Source of the DNA: Termitomyces sp. T153
Lineage: Eukaryota; Basidiomycota; Agaricomycetes; Agaricales; Lyophyllaceae
Assembly (NCBI GenBank): GCA_018296165.2
Contig: JACKQL020000012.1
Coordinates: 1,054,001-1,118,000 of the forward strand
Length of the DNA: 64,000 bases
Direction: 5' to 3'
The notes under the pieces were generated by a model, which saw only the letters and a list, made by a program, of their open reading frames with translations, had not been told where the DNA came from and did no database searches. The position numbers were made by a program, and so were the translations under genes. Below, one piece after another: positions 48,630-59,100 of the stretch; position 1 is the stretch's first letter, and each line of letters begins with the position of its first letter.

Positions 48630-49918
48630 TCAATTGATTTGATAGTCGCTTCTGAGTAAAGGATACTTGAGTATAAAACACTTCGCTTTCGGAAGATACT
48701 AACCGAGGTAGAAGGATTACTTTCCTACTCTTCTGAATATCCAACCCGCTGGCGATGAAGTACCTTCGACTTTCGAAGCTCCAAGAATCATTCCCTCTGA
48801 CCCAGTAAGCTATGCCGTCCAAGTAGTGTTTCACTTCATCCTCGAATTCTTTGCCAAAAGATGGAACATGGCGCAGGTCGTTCAAAAATTGGTGCACAAG
48901 CTTTGAGCAGTAGTCATCTATCCATTTCATCGTCTCATGCAAATCAATGTTTTTGTGATACATCACGGTAGTGACAATGTTGTGAATATCACTGCGGGCT
49001 TGCTCGACGTTGTAGGAATACAAATCCTAGTCAAAGTTCAGAATGAAACATAGATGGTCAAGAAAATACAAAGGTTACATTCATGAGCATAATCAAATCA
49101 CCACAGGCATCGGTAAGTCTCTGAACGACAGGATCTTCAAAGACTTCATCCGGAAGATTGAGAGTGAATTGAATAGGCATGAATGCCGCTTTCACTGCGG
49201 CTGTCGAACGGCGGAAAAGGATATAATCGTCAATGTTTCTGATGTAATTTTGAGCGCGATCCTGGGCCTGTTGAACAACCGAGGTAGTGTACATGTCAAA
49301 CGCTTCAATGAATCGACGGCATGCAATCTCGGATGCACACTTCGATGACAACTGCCAGAATCTAGGCGAGGAGACACAACTACCAATCTTGAGAGTCATT
49401 GAATAAGTTCAGAACGTACTGGCGGGCAACCTCTCCCACGACGCACTCATCCGCTGGTCTGGCCTTGTCAGGATTTCGTAAGGCATCCATGACTATTGTG
49501 GCCAGCTGCTGAGCTTCGTGAGGCGTTGCAGTATCAGTGTACTCATCATACAACGCAAACAAATTCATGAGATCACAACCCGCGCGAAGGACCTCTGCAT
49601 GCCACAGATATATAATCAGTGAGATTGAGCTCGTAAAAGATGAGTAAGTATACCTTTACTCTCCAGAGGATATACGTAAGAAGCGAGTAACTCTGTTAGC
49701 AGAGTAATTTTAAAATCTCGAACCGCAGATAGGCGAGACTCACCAAATTCGCCAAGGTCGAGTACTTGTTGCGCACGAGGTGTGAATGTGAAACTTTGAA
49801 TCCATGCTGATGATTCTGTCTTAGCCTGAAGGTACTGTGGATTGACATTGCACTTCCAGGGCCATTTTGCAAGAGGATCAGGGAGAAACAAAGCAGATTT
49901 AAAAGAATCAGTGGCCAT
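48630..49918 (-). CDS. Sesquiterpene synthase (class I terpene cyclase)
   Basis: Six exons (introns 49693-49743, 49595-49653, 49362-49419, 49027-49078, 48652-48703) give 338 aa, usual for fungal sesquiterpene synthases. The Asp-rich motif is [10 protein letters not shown] (about residues 84-92). The NSE triad is NDLYSYNVE (224-232, split by an intron). The Arg-Tyr pair ESRRYF is near 305. These bind three Mg2+ and the diphosphate of farnesyl diphosphate and start cyclisation; the product cannot be told from sequence. No P450 or other tailoring gene is in the window, so it is either solitary or at the edge of a cluster. The last intron (GTTAGT..CTCAG) is weaker than the others; without it the tail is about 14 residues longer. 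Confidence 0.88.
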
Positions 49919-50000
49919 CTTCGGTATACTCGACTCGGTTCAATGCCCTTCATTTATATGTACAAGGCCGTACCTGGCGGCTGCATTATGGGTCTCGCCC

Positions 50001-50132
50001 TATGGAATCTGTTGATCTTGCGTGGAATCATTCAAACTCGTATGGAATCTGTTAAGAATCTGTTATATGGAATCTGTTCAACTCGCCTGGAATCTGTCAG
50101 CTTGTATGGAATCTGTTAAACTTGTATGGAAT
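50001..50132. promoter_or_regulatory. Seven TGGAAT motifs spaced ~20 bp upstream of the terpene synthase
   Basis: TGGAAT occurs at 50003, 50023, 50043, 50068, 50088, 50107 and 50127, most within (T)ATGGAATCTGTT. The array begins about 85 bp upstream of the start codon at 49918. The spacing of about two helical turns places all copies on one face of DNA, as in a multi-site operator. It may instead be a decayed 20-bp minisatellite. Confidence 0.5.
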
Positions 50133-50559
50133 ATTTTCTTCACGTCTCCAATCTTTTCTTATTGAGGCTTCGGTTCCGTCGTCGGTAAGGCATACATACT
50201 TCTAAAGGAAAGGAGACAATGGGAATGAGATAGTAGTAATCCTTAGGGCTGTAGAACGATGTCAGCACTCAGAGGTGGGGCCCAGAATCTGTCCAGACCA
50301 GTATAGAGTACATACCGCGGTCGCCAAGTGGAACAAGATTCGGTAAACAACTGCGGCATCTAGCCGTACTAAAAGTTGGCTGTAGCTGCGTGGAAGCACG
50401 CGGCAATGGAAATTTCTCTTGTCCCTTTTCCTGAGGGAAACAGGCTACGGCTTCTGGTGCCAACATTGTTTCTTCATCGTATTGTTAGAAAATTCGGTCC
50501 CAACTATATCAGGCAATTATAAGGGCATGATACCCATCGATCTATCATAGACTAGGCAC

Positions 50560-51353
50560 ATAAGATATGGTTCATGCACAAACGCGGGCATCACATGACG
50601 TGTGACCCACCTGTGACATGCTTCTAATTAGTCTCGGACACGCTCCTCAGACCTTCGTGTTCTATCATATCTTCCGTGTTCTCGCTGCTACAACTGTATG
50701 AACACAGATTTACAGTAGTCAAGATACATTTTATTTAATATATACTAATTTCCAGCCTTTTCCAACTCTTCAAGAATTTTTTCGGGAATGACTCTGTGCC
50801 CATGATATGACAAAGAGATCAAGATTGACATTTTGAGCTTCCAATGGCTTCGGCACATTTTTATCAGGAGATATGCTGGTAGATATAATGGGGTAAGTGA
50901 TATCCTGGCCTTCTGTATGTGCGTGAGATTGGTCCTTTGAATGTTTCACAAGTTTTGCGGGAGTCTGAAGCTGGGGACCATAACACATTCATAATGTTCT
51001 TAGTATCATACAAAAACTAACACACATTTTCTTTATCTGAGCTGTATGAGTTAGAATCCCTCCTTTTGAACTGTACAAGGTTGTAGAGCTGTTTTTTGCG
51101 GCGGCCCAATAGTTCTGCGACATGTCTGGTACGCGTTTGATGTAGTTAAAAATAGATTCAAGGCTATTTCCCACTGTTCAAACCCTGAATTGAAAATCCC
51201 GCTCCTACAAGTCCTTTTAATAACATTTCTTAAGGGATTGTCGGAGCCCTTTTAGTTATTACCTCCCTTGCTAAGTAGGAATAAGGATTTTATTTGAGTT
51301 GTCACGGATTGTCACGACTTGCTCACGTGATGCCCGCATTTGTGCGTATCTTA
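50560..51353. mobile_element. Candidate ~790-bp element with imperfect inverted ends
   Basis: A 23-bp word at 50576-50598 (GCACAAA..GCGGGCATCAC) recurs inverted at 51323-51345 with two differences, both transitions. The outer TAAGATA also recurs inverted, with different spacing. Inner GTGAC words are present on both sides. No transposase is seen and target duplications are not clear. It could be a MITE or a nonautonomous fragment. Confidence 0.45.
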
Positions 51354-52399
51354 ACACGCATGGAAGTGGTAGAGACAAGTTTGAAATTCAAACGACGTGA
51401 ATCCTTGTAAATGAAGCTAAAGGGAATAACATTATTTATCATTATTGAACTTTGTTAAAGAAACTGCTTTCATACAGGTATTATTATGAATTATTTTTTA
51501 TCAAATAAGATATTTTTCAGGTTTAATCATTCTTGTTACTGAATAAAAGAGATTGAGAAAAGATACCCTCAGATTTGCATGATTTTTTTAATTAGCACAA
51601 TGAGGTTTTTATCCACTATTTTTACATGTTTAGGCAGTTTATGCTTAAACATTTTATTGAGTTTATTAATTAATTCTGAATTATTAATTATTAATTCTTA
51701 TCAGATTCTTTGAAATATAAACCTTTTATTTAAAATTTTTAAATATCAGGAATATCAGTATATTATTCTATTAGGATTTCAGTCTAAATGGTTAAAAAAG
51801 TGGTTATCTGATCTACTGTGTTAGTTAGTTATTAGTTAACTAATTAAAATTTAAAAAGACCTTTAGCCTTCCCCTTATTTTATTCAACTCTTTGCTCTTT
51901 ACTTTTTACTCGGATGCCTTCATTACCAAGTTCTTACTCTTTACTTCTGATCTGGATGTTGATGCATCTTCTTTAGTTACTCTTGAATCTCTACACTTCT
52001 TCTCTACTGACTCTTTACTCTTTCAACTTAACTTGAGGAGTTCTACTCTACTAACTCTTTGCTCTTTATACATGTTATTTACTAATGCTTTACTTCTTTC
52101 ACTTAATTTGAAGGGGGTTTATTTTCTGACCCAATAATCTTTTTGAGTATTTTACTTATTCAACTTTTCACTCCTTACTTGATGTTTGTAGATTGATAGG
52201 ATTTAGACATAGTCTGATTATGCAGTTCTCTTCCATCTGATAGAATTAGACTTCATCTACAATTCTTTACTTCTTAAAGTGATAGAATTTGCATGGAATT
52301 TAGATGCTACTACCAAGTTAGACAGCTATCATGGAAGTTTTTCCATTGAAATAAAGCAGCAGCAGCATTATTAATTGTAAGCTTGGTTACATCTATCTG
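51354..52399. other. Strongly AT-rich DNA, no gene
   Basis: Long A/T runs and almost no CpG. The frame 51892-52137 is low-complexity (Leu/Phe/Thr) with no motif. It is probably old transposon DNA. Confidence 0.5.
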
Positions 52400-52987
52400 A
52401 TTTGACCAGTCCTTCTGATCTGGATGCACTACAGTGTGCAAGATCTAGCCAATGTTTTAGTTGGCACACTCAGTTTGTCCATCCATCTGTGGATGAAAGG
52501 GCATGGACATTAGGAGCTGGGCTCCTAGTAAGTTGTGTTGTTCATACCACTATTTTGACATAAACTTAGAGTTGTGGTTGCTAACAATAGAACTTGGGAG
52601 ACTGTGTAGTCTCACAATTTCTTACATGTAAATTCAGAACAGCTGTGAAGTGGCCATGGTTGTGTGCACCAGTATAAGGTGTACCATGCTTGTCATGCAA
52701 CAGATAACTACCCATAAGTAATTATACTCCTTAGACTCCAGAAAGGGGCCTATAAAGTCTATCCCTATTGAGTCCCATGGCTTAACTGGCATGGGCAAGG
52801 AATGTAGTTTATCTGAAGAGAGCTGATTGCTCTCTTTTGCTCACTGACACAGTTGACAGGTGGTGCAGAATGCTTGCACATCTGCAACCATGGTTGGCCA
52901 CCAATACCAATGACAAATATAGTCCCTTGTTCTCTAGGCACCAAAATGCCCAACTACATGATGTGCTTAGTTGAGCAGTTTGGTCAC
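52400..52987 (-). pseudogene. Gypsy integrase relic, cut by the young Gypsy insertion
   Basis: On the minus strand, QAFCTTCQLCQ (a CxxC pair) is followed after a stop by KPWDSIGIDFIGPFLESKEY, and farther on by NHNSKFMSK and MSMPFHPQMDGQTECAN. These are the zinc-binding end, core start and second-Asp regions of a Ty3/Gypsy integrase. Several stops are present. The relic runs directly into the LTR at 52988, so the young element inserted into this older one. Confidence 0.7.
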
Positions 52988-53986
52988 TGTCAGGTTCCGC
53001 TGACGACGGGGGCTCAGTACACTGGCAAGTCCTTACTAGGCGGACGCGATGTCCTGCGCTTATAACCAGGCGTCCGGAGTTGGAGGTGGAGGTGGGGAAA
53101 GCTTGTGAGGGGGTCCCTAGGAGGAGCGGCCCGAGCAAGTCCTGAGTGGTCCGGAGGAGTCTAAGACCAAAGGTACTGGTTGTTGACCCAGGGCGGGTGT
53201 CAGGGCTAGTTTGTGGGCGCACAAATAGATTGCGGGGTAGGCGGAGGCTTCTCGGTTGATGGGGGCAGGGTCGGAGCTGGACAGGGGATCACCGGGGCTT
53301 GATGGGTTCTGGGGTCGAGCAGGTAGCGAGGTTCGGAGTTGTTGTTAAGAATGTTCAGGTCGTGGCATGTGCGCAGAGTTCGTACTGACGTAGGGAGCAA
53401 GGGAACTCTAGAGGAACAAAGGAAATATGTACAGTCGAGACAAGACGGAGACGAGACGAGACTGAGAAAAGATAGATTCAAAACCTAAAAACAGAAATAG
53501 AGATGAGATGAGAGACGAAACATAGGAAACCGGTAAATGTAATATCAAGACTAAAGTTCGAGGAGTTATTCTATGGCTTATATACCAACTACTGGGTGCC
53601 TCCAAGGGCGGCGGATACGATGGTGGGGGTCGACGGAGCTGTGCGGAGTCGACGGGTGTCGGGTACAATCCAAGGTCGGGCCGCAGCGGTATTCTGGTGG
53701 GATCAGTTGGGGGCGCGGCCGCTCCGGGGACGTCGTGACACTCCGGGATGGGTCAGGTAAACTAGGGTAGGGGGTCAGGGACATATGACGTGGCCAGGAA
53801 CAGTGGGGGAAGGTTTCAGGGGAGTGTTGATGGCTACAGAGAGGGAGTTGCTGTTGGGGTTTGCTGGAGAAGCGTTGGAGTTATCCAGTGTGGGCGCAAA
53901 AGTGTGGGCAGGGTACAGGGGAATTAGACGGGAAATTGGGAGGGGTTGGGAGCAGTGTCTAGGGAGCTAAGGAGCAGGTCGTGACA
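52988..53986 (-). repeat. 3' LTR of Gypsy-A, 999 bp
   Basis: Begins TGTCAGGTTC and ends GTGACA at 53986. Full-length partner of the copy from 63075. It contains the TTATATA promoter block and TAATATCAAGACT at 53540-53552. Confidence 0.92.
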
Positions 53987-54199
53987 TCACCCCCCCTTCA
54001 GCGTTGAGACCCTTGAGACGCGGGGAGCGAGTCGGGGATCGGTAGGGCATGGGAATCGAAGTTGATCAATATTGATCAAACCACAGCGAGCAGCGGCGGC
54101 GTGGGGAAGGAAGTCGAGGTGCAGCTGCCGTTTGTCAGGGGCCCCTTCTTAAGTTATTAAAAGGGGTGGACGCACCTGGGAGTCTGCCAGCTTGTTGCA

Positions 54200-55878
54200 A
54201 TGTCTTCTTCAGCTTATTCTCCCACAGCATCTAGGTCGCCGTCCCTGCCTTCCCAGCCGTCGTCCTCCGAAGATTCAGAGAGTCGCCGAGATTGCTGTCG
54301 GGTCGAGGCAATGTACCGTAGTCGTGAGTGCGGTCTGTTCCATGTACCCCAGAACACTGATTGTCCCTTCGCAGAGTTGTCTGCAGCCGTGGCTGGTCCC
54401 TCAGGGCCACCGTCTGGCGTGGATGCGATGCAGCCCCCAGTGGGCATGGTCACTTCTACGCGTTCCAAGTCTGGCATTTGCCCGGGGGTGGTCCGGCTTG
54501 TCCCAGAGGGTTCGAGGGTGGTACAGGCGGAGGTGACGCCGGAGCAGTTTGCCAAGGCGGTGGGTCAGGCAAGGGGTCCCCCCACCCTTGAGTGGTGTCA
54601 GGCGGCGGCCCCGGTGAGTGGCCACTTAGCTTCATGTTTCCCGGACCAACATGCCCCTGCAGTGTGCGTCTTGTACCTGACAAGGGGAGCAGTGTGAGTT
54701 TGAGGAACCTGCATCGGGGGTACGGCGGAACACGTTGGTGTGCCTTCCATGCTGTTCACGGCACAAGAAGTGCTCCGTCACTCTGAGTTGGCGGGCCATC
54801 TGCGTCGCGGCGGAGCAAGGGTGGGATCAAGGTTGGGTCACAGCGCAGCTGGAGGAAGGGCGGAAGGGCAGGGTGTCGGAGAGGGGCTCTGGGGTTGGGG
54901 AAGGGGAACGGGTTAGCGCGCCTGTCATGAAGGTGGGCCCCCCATGGGGAGGATGGAGGGAGGGGGCCCCTTCCATGCAGGAGAAAGGGAAACGAAGAGT
55001 GTCCCCTTCACCCAAGGCAGGTCCCAGTAAGCGGGCGCGGGGTGAGCAGGTAATGGGGGGCCCCCCTGGTTCCGCGGTGTACTCCCCTATGTCCGGAGCC
55101 CCCGTTGAGCAGTCCGTGGATAGGTCATGGTCAGTTGCGGAGGCCTATCTGCGGTGTCGGGTAGAGGGCTTGGAACGGTTGTTGGTCACACACGAGGAGG
55201 AGATTCAGGGGGTACGGGAGGAGAGGGACGGGGCTCGATGGGAGTTGGACAGGGTTCGGAGGGAACGGGACCTGGCGCGGAAAGATAAGGACATTGCCAT
55301 TGGGACTGCCGTGGAGCGATTATCTTGTCTGCAGGAGTTAGAGGTGCGGACGGTGCATTTGCAGGCGTGGGCAGAGGCGGCGGAGGTGGCGACGCAGCAG
55401 GCAGGAGGCTCAGGAGTGCGGGAGACCCAGCAGGGTTCCAGCGCTAGGGAAGTCTGGGCGGCGGCGGGAGGAATGGCTTGCCAATGAGGTGGCCTCGGGC
55501 CGGCAAGGAGTGCTTCGTGAGTGGTTTCCCTGCTTTTGTCTCCTAAGCGCTGATTCAGGTTCCACAGACTGGGCCAGGGAGCATCGCATCCTTCTCGACG
55601 GAGCATCGGCAGTGCTGGGGTCCATCCATGATGGGTTGGCAAGGATGCCCAGGGACCTTCCGCCAGAGTTGGGTCAAGGGGTTACACAGATGGGGCATCT
55701 GTTGGCAGGGCATCAGCGGAGGGCGACGGCAGATCCCGGGGCGTGGTGGGAGATGGCGACGGACGTGGGGGAACTGCTTCCTGGGCAACCCAAGGTTCTG
55801 GCAGCGGTAGTGGCACAGTTGGAGGTGTTCATAGTGGGAAGGGTAGCGGGGTTAGGGTCGGAGGAGGAGGGAGAGTGA
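54200..55878 (+). pseudogene. Antisense gene inside Gypsy-A: Zn2Cys6-like plus coiled-coil protein, nearly intact
   Basis: Runs opposite to gag-pol, from ATG 54200 (MSSSAYSPTASRSPSLPSQP). Two canonical introns are proposed: 54614-54662 (GTGAGT..CTGCAG, 49 nt) and 55517-55558 (GTGAGT..TTCAG, 42 nt). Across the first splice the frame gives a C-x2-C-x6-C array, 15 residues, then C-x2-C-x6-C (CLPCCSRHKKC), the spacing of fungal Zn2Cys6 domains. A charged coiled coil follows (VEGLERLLVTHEEEIQGVRE onward, about 55150-55400), then a helical C-terminal part ending EEEGE. Damage: one TGA in the first Cys half where CGA fits, and a frame change near 55440-55470. A DNA- or RNA-binding regulator is inferred. 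Confidence 0.6.
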
Positions 55879-56107
55879 GGGGAATTCGGACCCCGTCATT
55901 AACTTGTTCTCTGCACCTTCTTGTTCGAGTATATATCTGTACGCTGCTTGTTCCTATACAGTCTCTGGTCCTTCTGCTGAGTGTGGGAATTTTCAGATAG
56001 AGCAAGGAGAGGAGTAAGTGGAAACACGTAGGAGAGTACTGGTGGGAATTGAATCCCTGGTGAACCCAGAGGCAGGGGTTACGCCCACTATTGCCATCTG
56101 TATTGGG

Positions 56108-59100
56108 TCAGTCCTGGGGGTTCCGGGGCTTGGCGGGATTCCGTCGGTGGAAGTCCCAGAGTTTGTCGGGGGCTCTGTCGAGGTTCTTTCAGGGTTCCCA
56201 CATGTCGTCCTCAGGTCCGTAGCCTTTCCAGCAGACCAAGTACTGGAGTCGGCCGCGAACTACCCAGGAGTCGAGGATCTTGTCGACCTTGTAGTGATAC
56301 TCGTCCTCGACTTCAACGGGGGGCGGTCAGCTGGGGCGTTGGCCAGGGAAGGGGTCTGGAGCATGCCTTTCAAGGAGTCGAACATGGAACACAGGGTGGA
56401 GGCCCTTCAGGCCTGGAGGCAGGTTGAGCTTGTAAGCGTGGGTGGAGACCTTCCGGAGGATCTTGAATGGGCTGAGGCATTTGTGGTCGAGTTTGATGGA
56501 AGGCCTCCGGGTCTTAAGATTTTGTCGGGCCAGCCAGACCAAGGTGCCGGGGGGCCAGTCAGGGGTCGGCTTGCGACGGGCATCGGCGTGCTTGGAGTAG
56601 GCTTGGTTGGCGGTGTCGATCTTGTCCCGGAGGAATTGGTGGAGGGATCGGAGGTCCTCAGCGACTTTGTGGGCAACGTGGGAGGGGATGTCTTTGAGGG
56701 ACAGCATGAGTCGAGGATTGTAGCCCTTGTTGGCGTAAAAGGGGAAAACTCCGGTGGTGGAGTGAGGCGTGTTGTTGTAGGTGAATTCAGCGAGGAGAAG
56801 CTCCGCGCGCCAGTCGTTCTGTAAATAGTTAACGTAGAGGCGAAGATACTGTTCTAATGTCTGGTTTACGCGCTCGGTTTGTCTGTCGGTTTCCGGGTGG
56901 TAGGCAGTAGAGAGGCTGGTTTTGATCTTGAGCGCCTTGCACAGCGATTGCCAAAAATGAGATACGAATAGGGGTCCACGGTCAGAGACGATGTTGTCAG
57001 GAAGTCCGTGTTTGGAGAATACGTGTTCTAGAAATAGTTTGGCAAAATCCGGGGCAGTGTTAGTAGTGTGGCAGGGAATAAAGAGGGCTTGTCTGGTAAG
57101 GCGGCAGACAACGAGGAGGATTGCGTCGAAACCTTTGGAGTTGGGGAGTTCAACAATATGATCCATCGATATTGAAGACCAGGGGCAGCAACTGACGGGG
57201 AGGGGTTTCAGTAATCCGTGGGGGCAATGGCGGGGTACTTTGGCCCGTAGGCAGGGTTCGCAGGCTCTTACGTATCACGTGATGTCCTTCTTCATTCCTG
57301 GCCAAAAATAAGTCCGGGAGATGAGTTGAAGGGTCTTACGAATTCCTGGGTGCCCTCGGAGTTTGTGATTGTGGTGCTGCCGGAGTATGTCGAGGCGAAT
57401 GGACTTGTGGTCCAGGGCATAGATTCGTCCACTCCGGAGCAGCAGGCGGTGGTCCGGGGATAGCAAAAAGGGGTTGTCTATGCTCGACTCATCGGGGTTG
57501 TTGCAGGGGTCATGCTGGTTAAAGAAGGGGTCCGGGGGTGAATACCTGATTTGCTGGAGGATTCCTTCTTCGTTTAAAATCAGCATGGCATGTAGATGTT
57601 CGAGTGGGATTACCACTTGATGGTTGAATGCATTTCGTTTGGTTTCGAATGATTTCTTCGGATACACGTCGGGTCTCTGAGTGAGGGCGTCGGGCTTTGC
57701 GCCGAGTCGCCCGGGGCAGTAGTGAATGGTAAAATTGTACTCCAAAAGGGTTTCAGACCATTGAGCCTGGCGGCGGCTGAGCTGTTTTGTGGTCGTGAAA
57801 TATTGCAGGTTGTTGTGATCGGAGTAGACTTGGATGCGGTGCGGGGACCCTTTGAGGTAGGCCCGCCACTGACAAAAGGCTTCGACGATCACAAGGAGTT
57901 CCTTGTCGTAAATGTCGTAGTTGAGTTCTGCTGGGATCATTGATTGGGTGTAGAAGGCGACGGGGCGGAGATCCTTGCCCCCCGAGTTCGACTGGGAGAG
58001 TATCCCGGCAATAGCGTAGTCGGAGGCGTCACATTCAAGCATGATCGGTAGGGAGGAGTCAAAATGGCGGAGGACCGGAGCGGAGGTGAAGGCCTTCTTC
58101 AGGAGGAGGAATATGCTCTGGCACTTGCTGTCCCAATCCCAAGGGGTGTCCTTCCGTGTGAGTTGGTTGAGGGGTTTGGTAATCCTGGAGTAGTTGTCGA
58201 TGAAGCGGTGATAGAAGTTAGCAAACCCCAAGAATGACTGTACCTCCTTGACGTTCCGCGGGGAGGGCCAGTTGAGTATCGCGTCAACCTTGGTGGGGTC
58301 CATGTGCACACTGTCGGGGGTGACGATGACCCTGAGATATTCGACTTCCGCTGTGTGGAATGAGCACTTTTCGTGTTTAGCATGAAGGTGATACTCTCGG
58401 AGTCGTTCCAGGACACGGCAGATGTGCTCCGAATGCTCCGCCGGCGAATTTGAGTAGATCAGGATATTGTCCAAATATATGATGACAAAGATGTCGTTCA
58501 TGTTGTGGAAGATGTCGTTCATGAAGTACTGGAAGGTGGCGGGGGAGTTAGTCATTCCGAAGGGCATTACAAGATACTCAAAGAGGCCGTAGCAGGTGTG
58601 AAAGGCGGTCTTCCATTCATGTCCCGGGGCGATCCGGACGTTGTTGTAGCCGGAACAAAGGTCGATTTTCATGTAAATCTTGGCGCTGTGAAGGCGATCA
58701 ACAAGGTCTCCGATTAAGGGGAGGGGGTACTGGTTCTTCTTGGTGACTTTGTTGAGTCCCCGATAATCCACACAGAGTCGGAGGGATCCGTCTTTTTTCT
58801 TGGCAAACAGAACCGGAGCACCAGCTGCGGAGATCGAGGGATGTATAAAACCTTTGCTGAGCATGTCGTTGAGGTATTCCTTCAGGGCCCGGAGCTCGAT
58901 TTTGGACATGTTGTAGATCTTGCCAAACGGGGGTGAGGTACCTTCTTCGAGGTCAATCTTGTGGTCATAGGAGCAGTGCGGAGGGAGTTCCTTGGCACTT
59001 CCTTCGGAGAACACGTCAGCAAACTCATGATACTCTGGGGGAACTACTTCGGATAGGATCTGTTCCTCTGTCTTGCTTTCTGGCGCGGTAGTCCCTGTGT

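Noticed and set aside
48278..48637. 119-codon plus-strand frame
   Set aside because: Overlaps the 3' end of the well-supported sesquiterpene synthase and has low-complexity basic composition.
50770..51174. Minus-strand frames inside the inverted-repeat candidate as a transposase
   Set aside because: No DDE or other transposase motif is visible; frames are short and unlinked.
51892..52137. 81-codon hydrophobic frame
   Set aside because: Lies in very AT-rich DNA. Composition alone (Leu/Phe/Ser/Thr) explains it; no homologous pattern.
56018..56824. Long plus-strand open frame (268 codons) over the integrase/chromodomain region
   Set aside because: It is the antisense shadow of the integrase C-terminus and chromodomain. 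It has no introns, domain or motif of its own, unlike 54200-55878.
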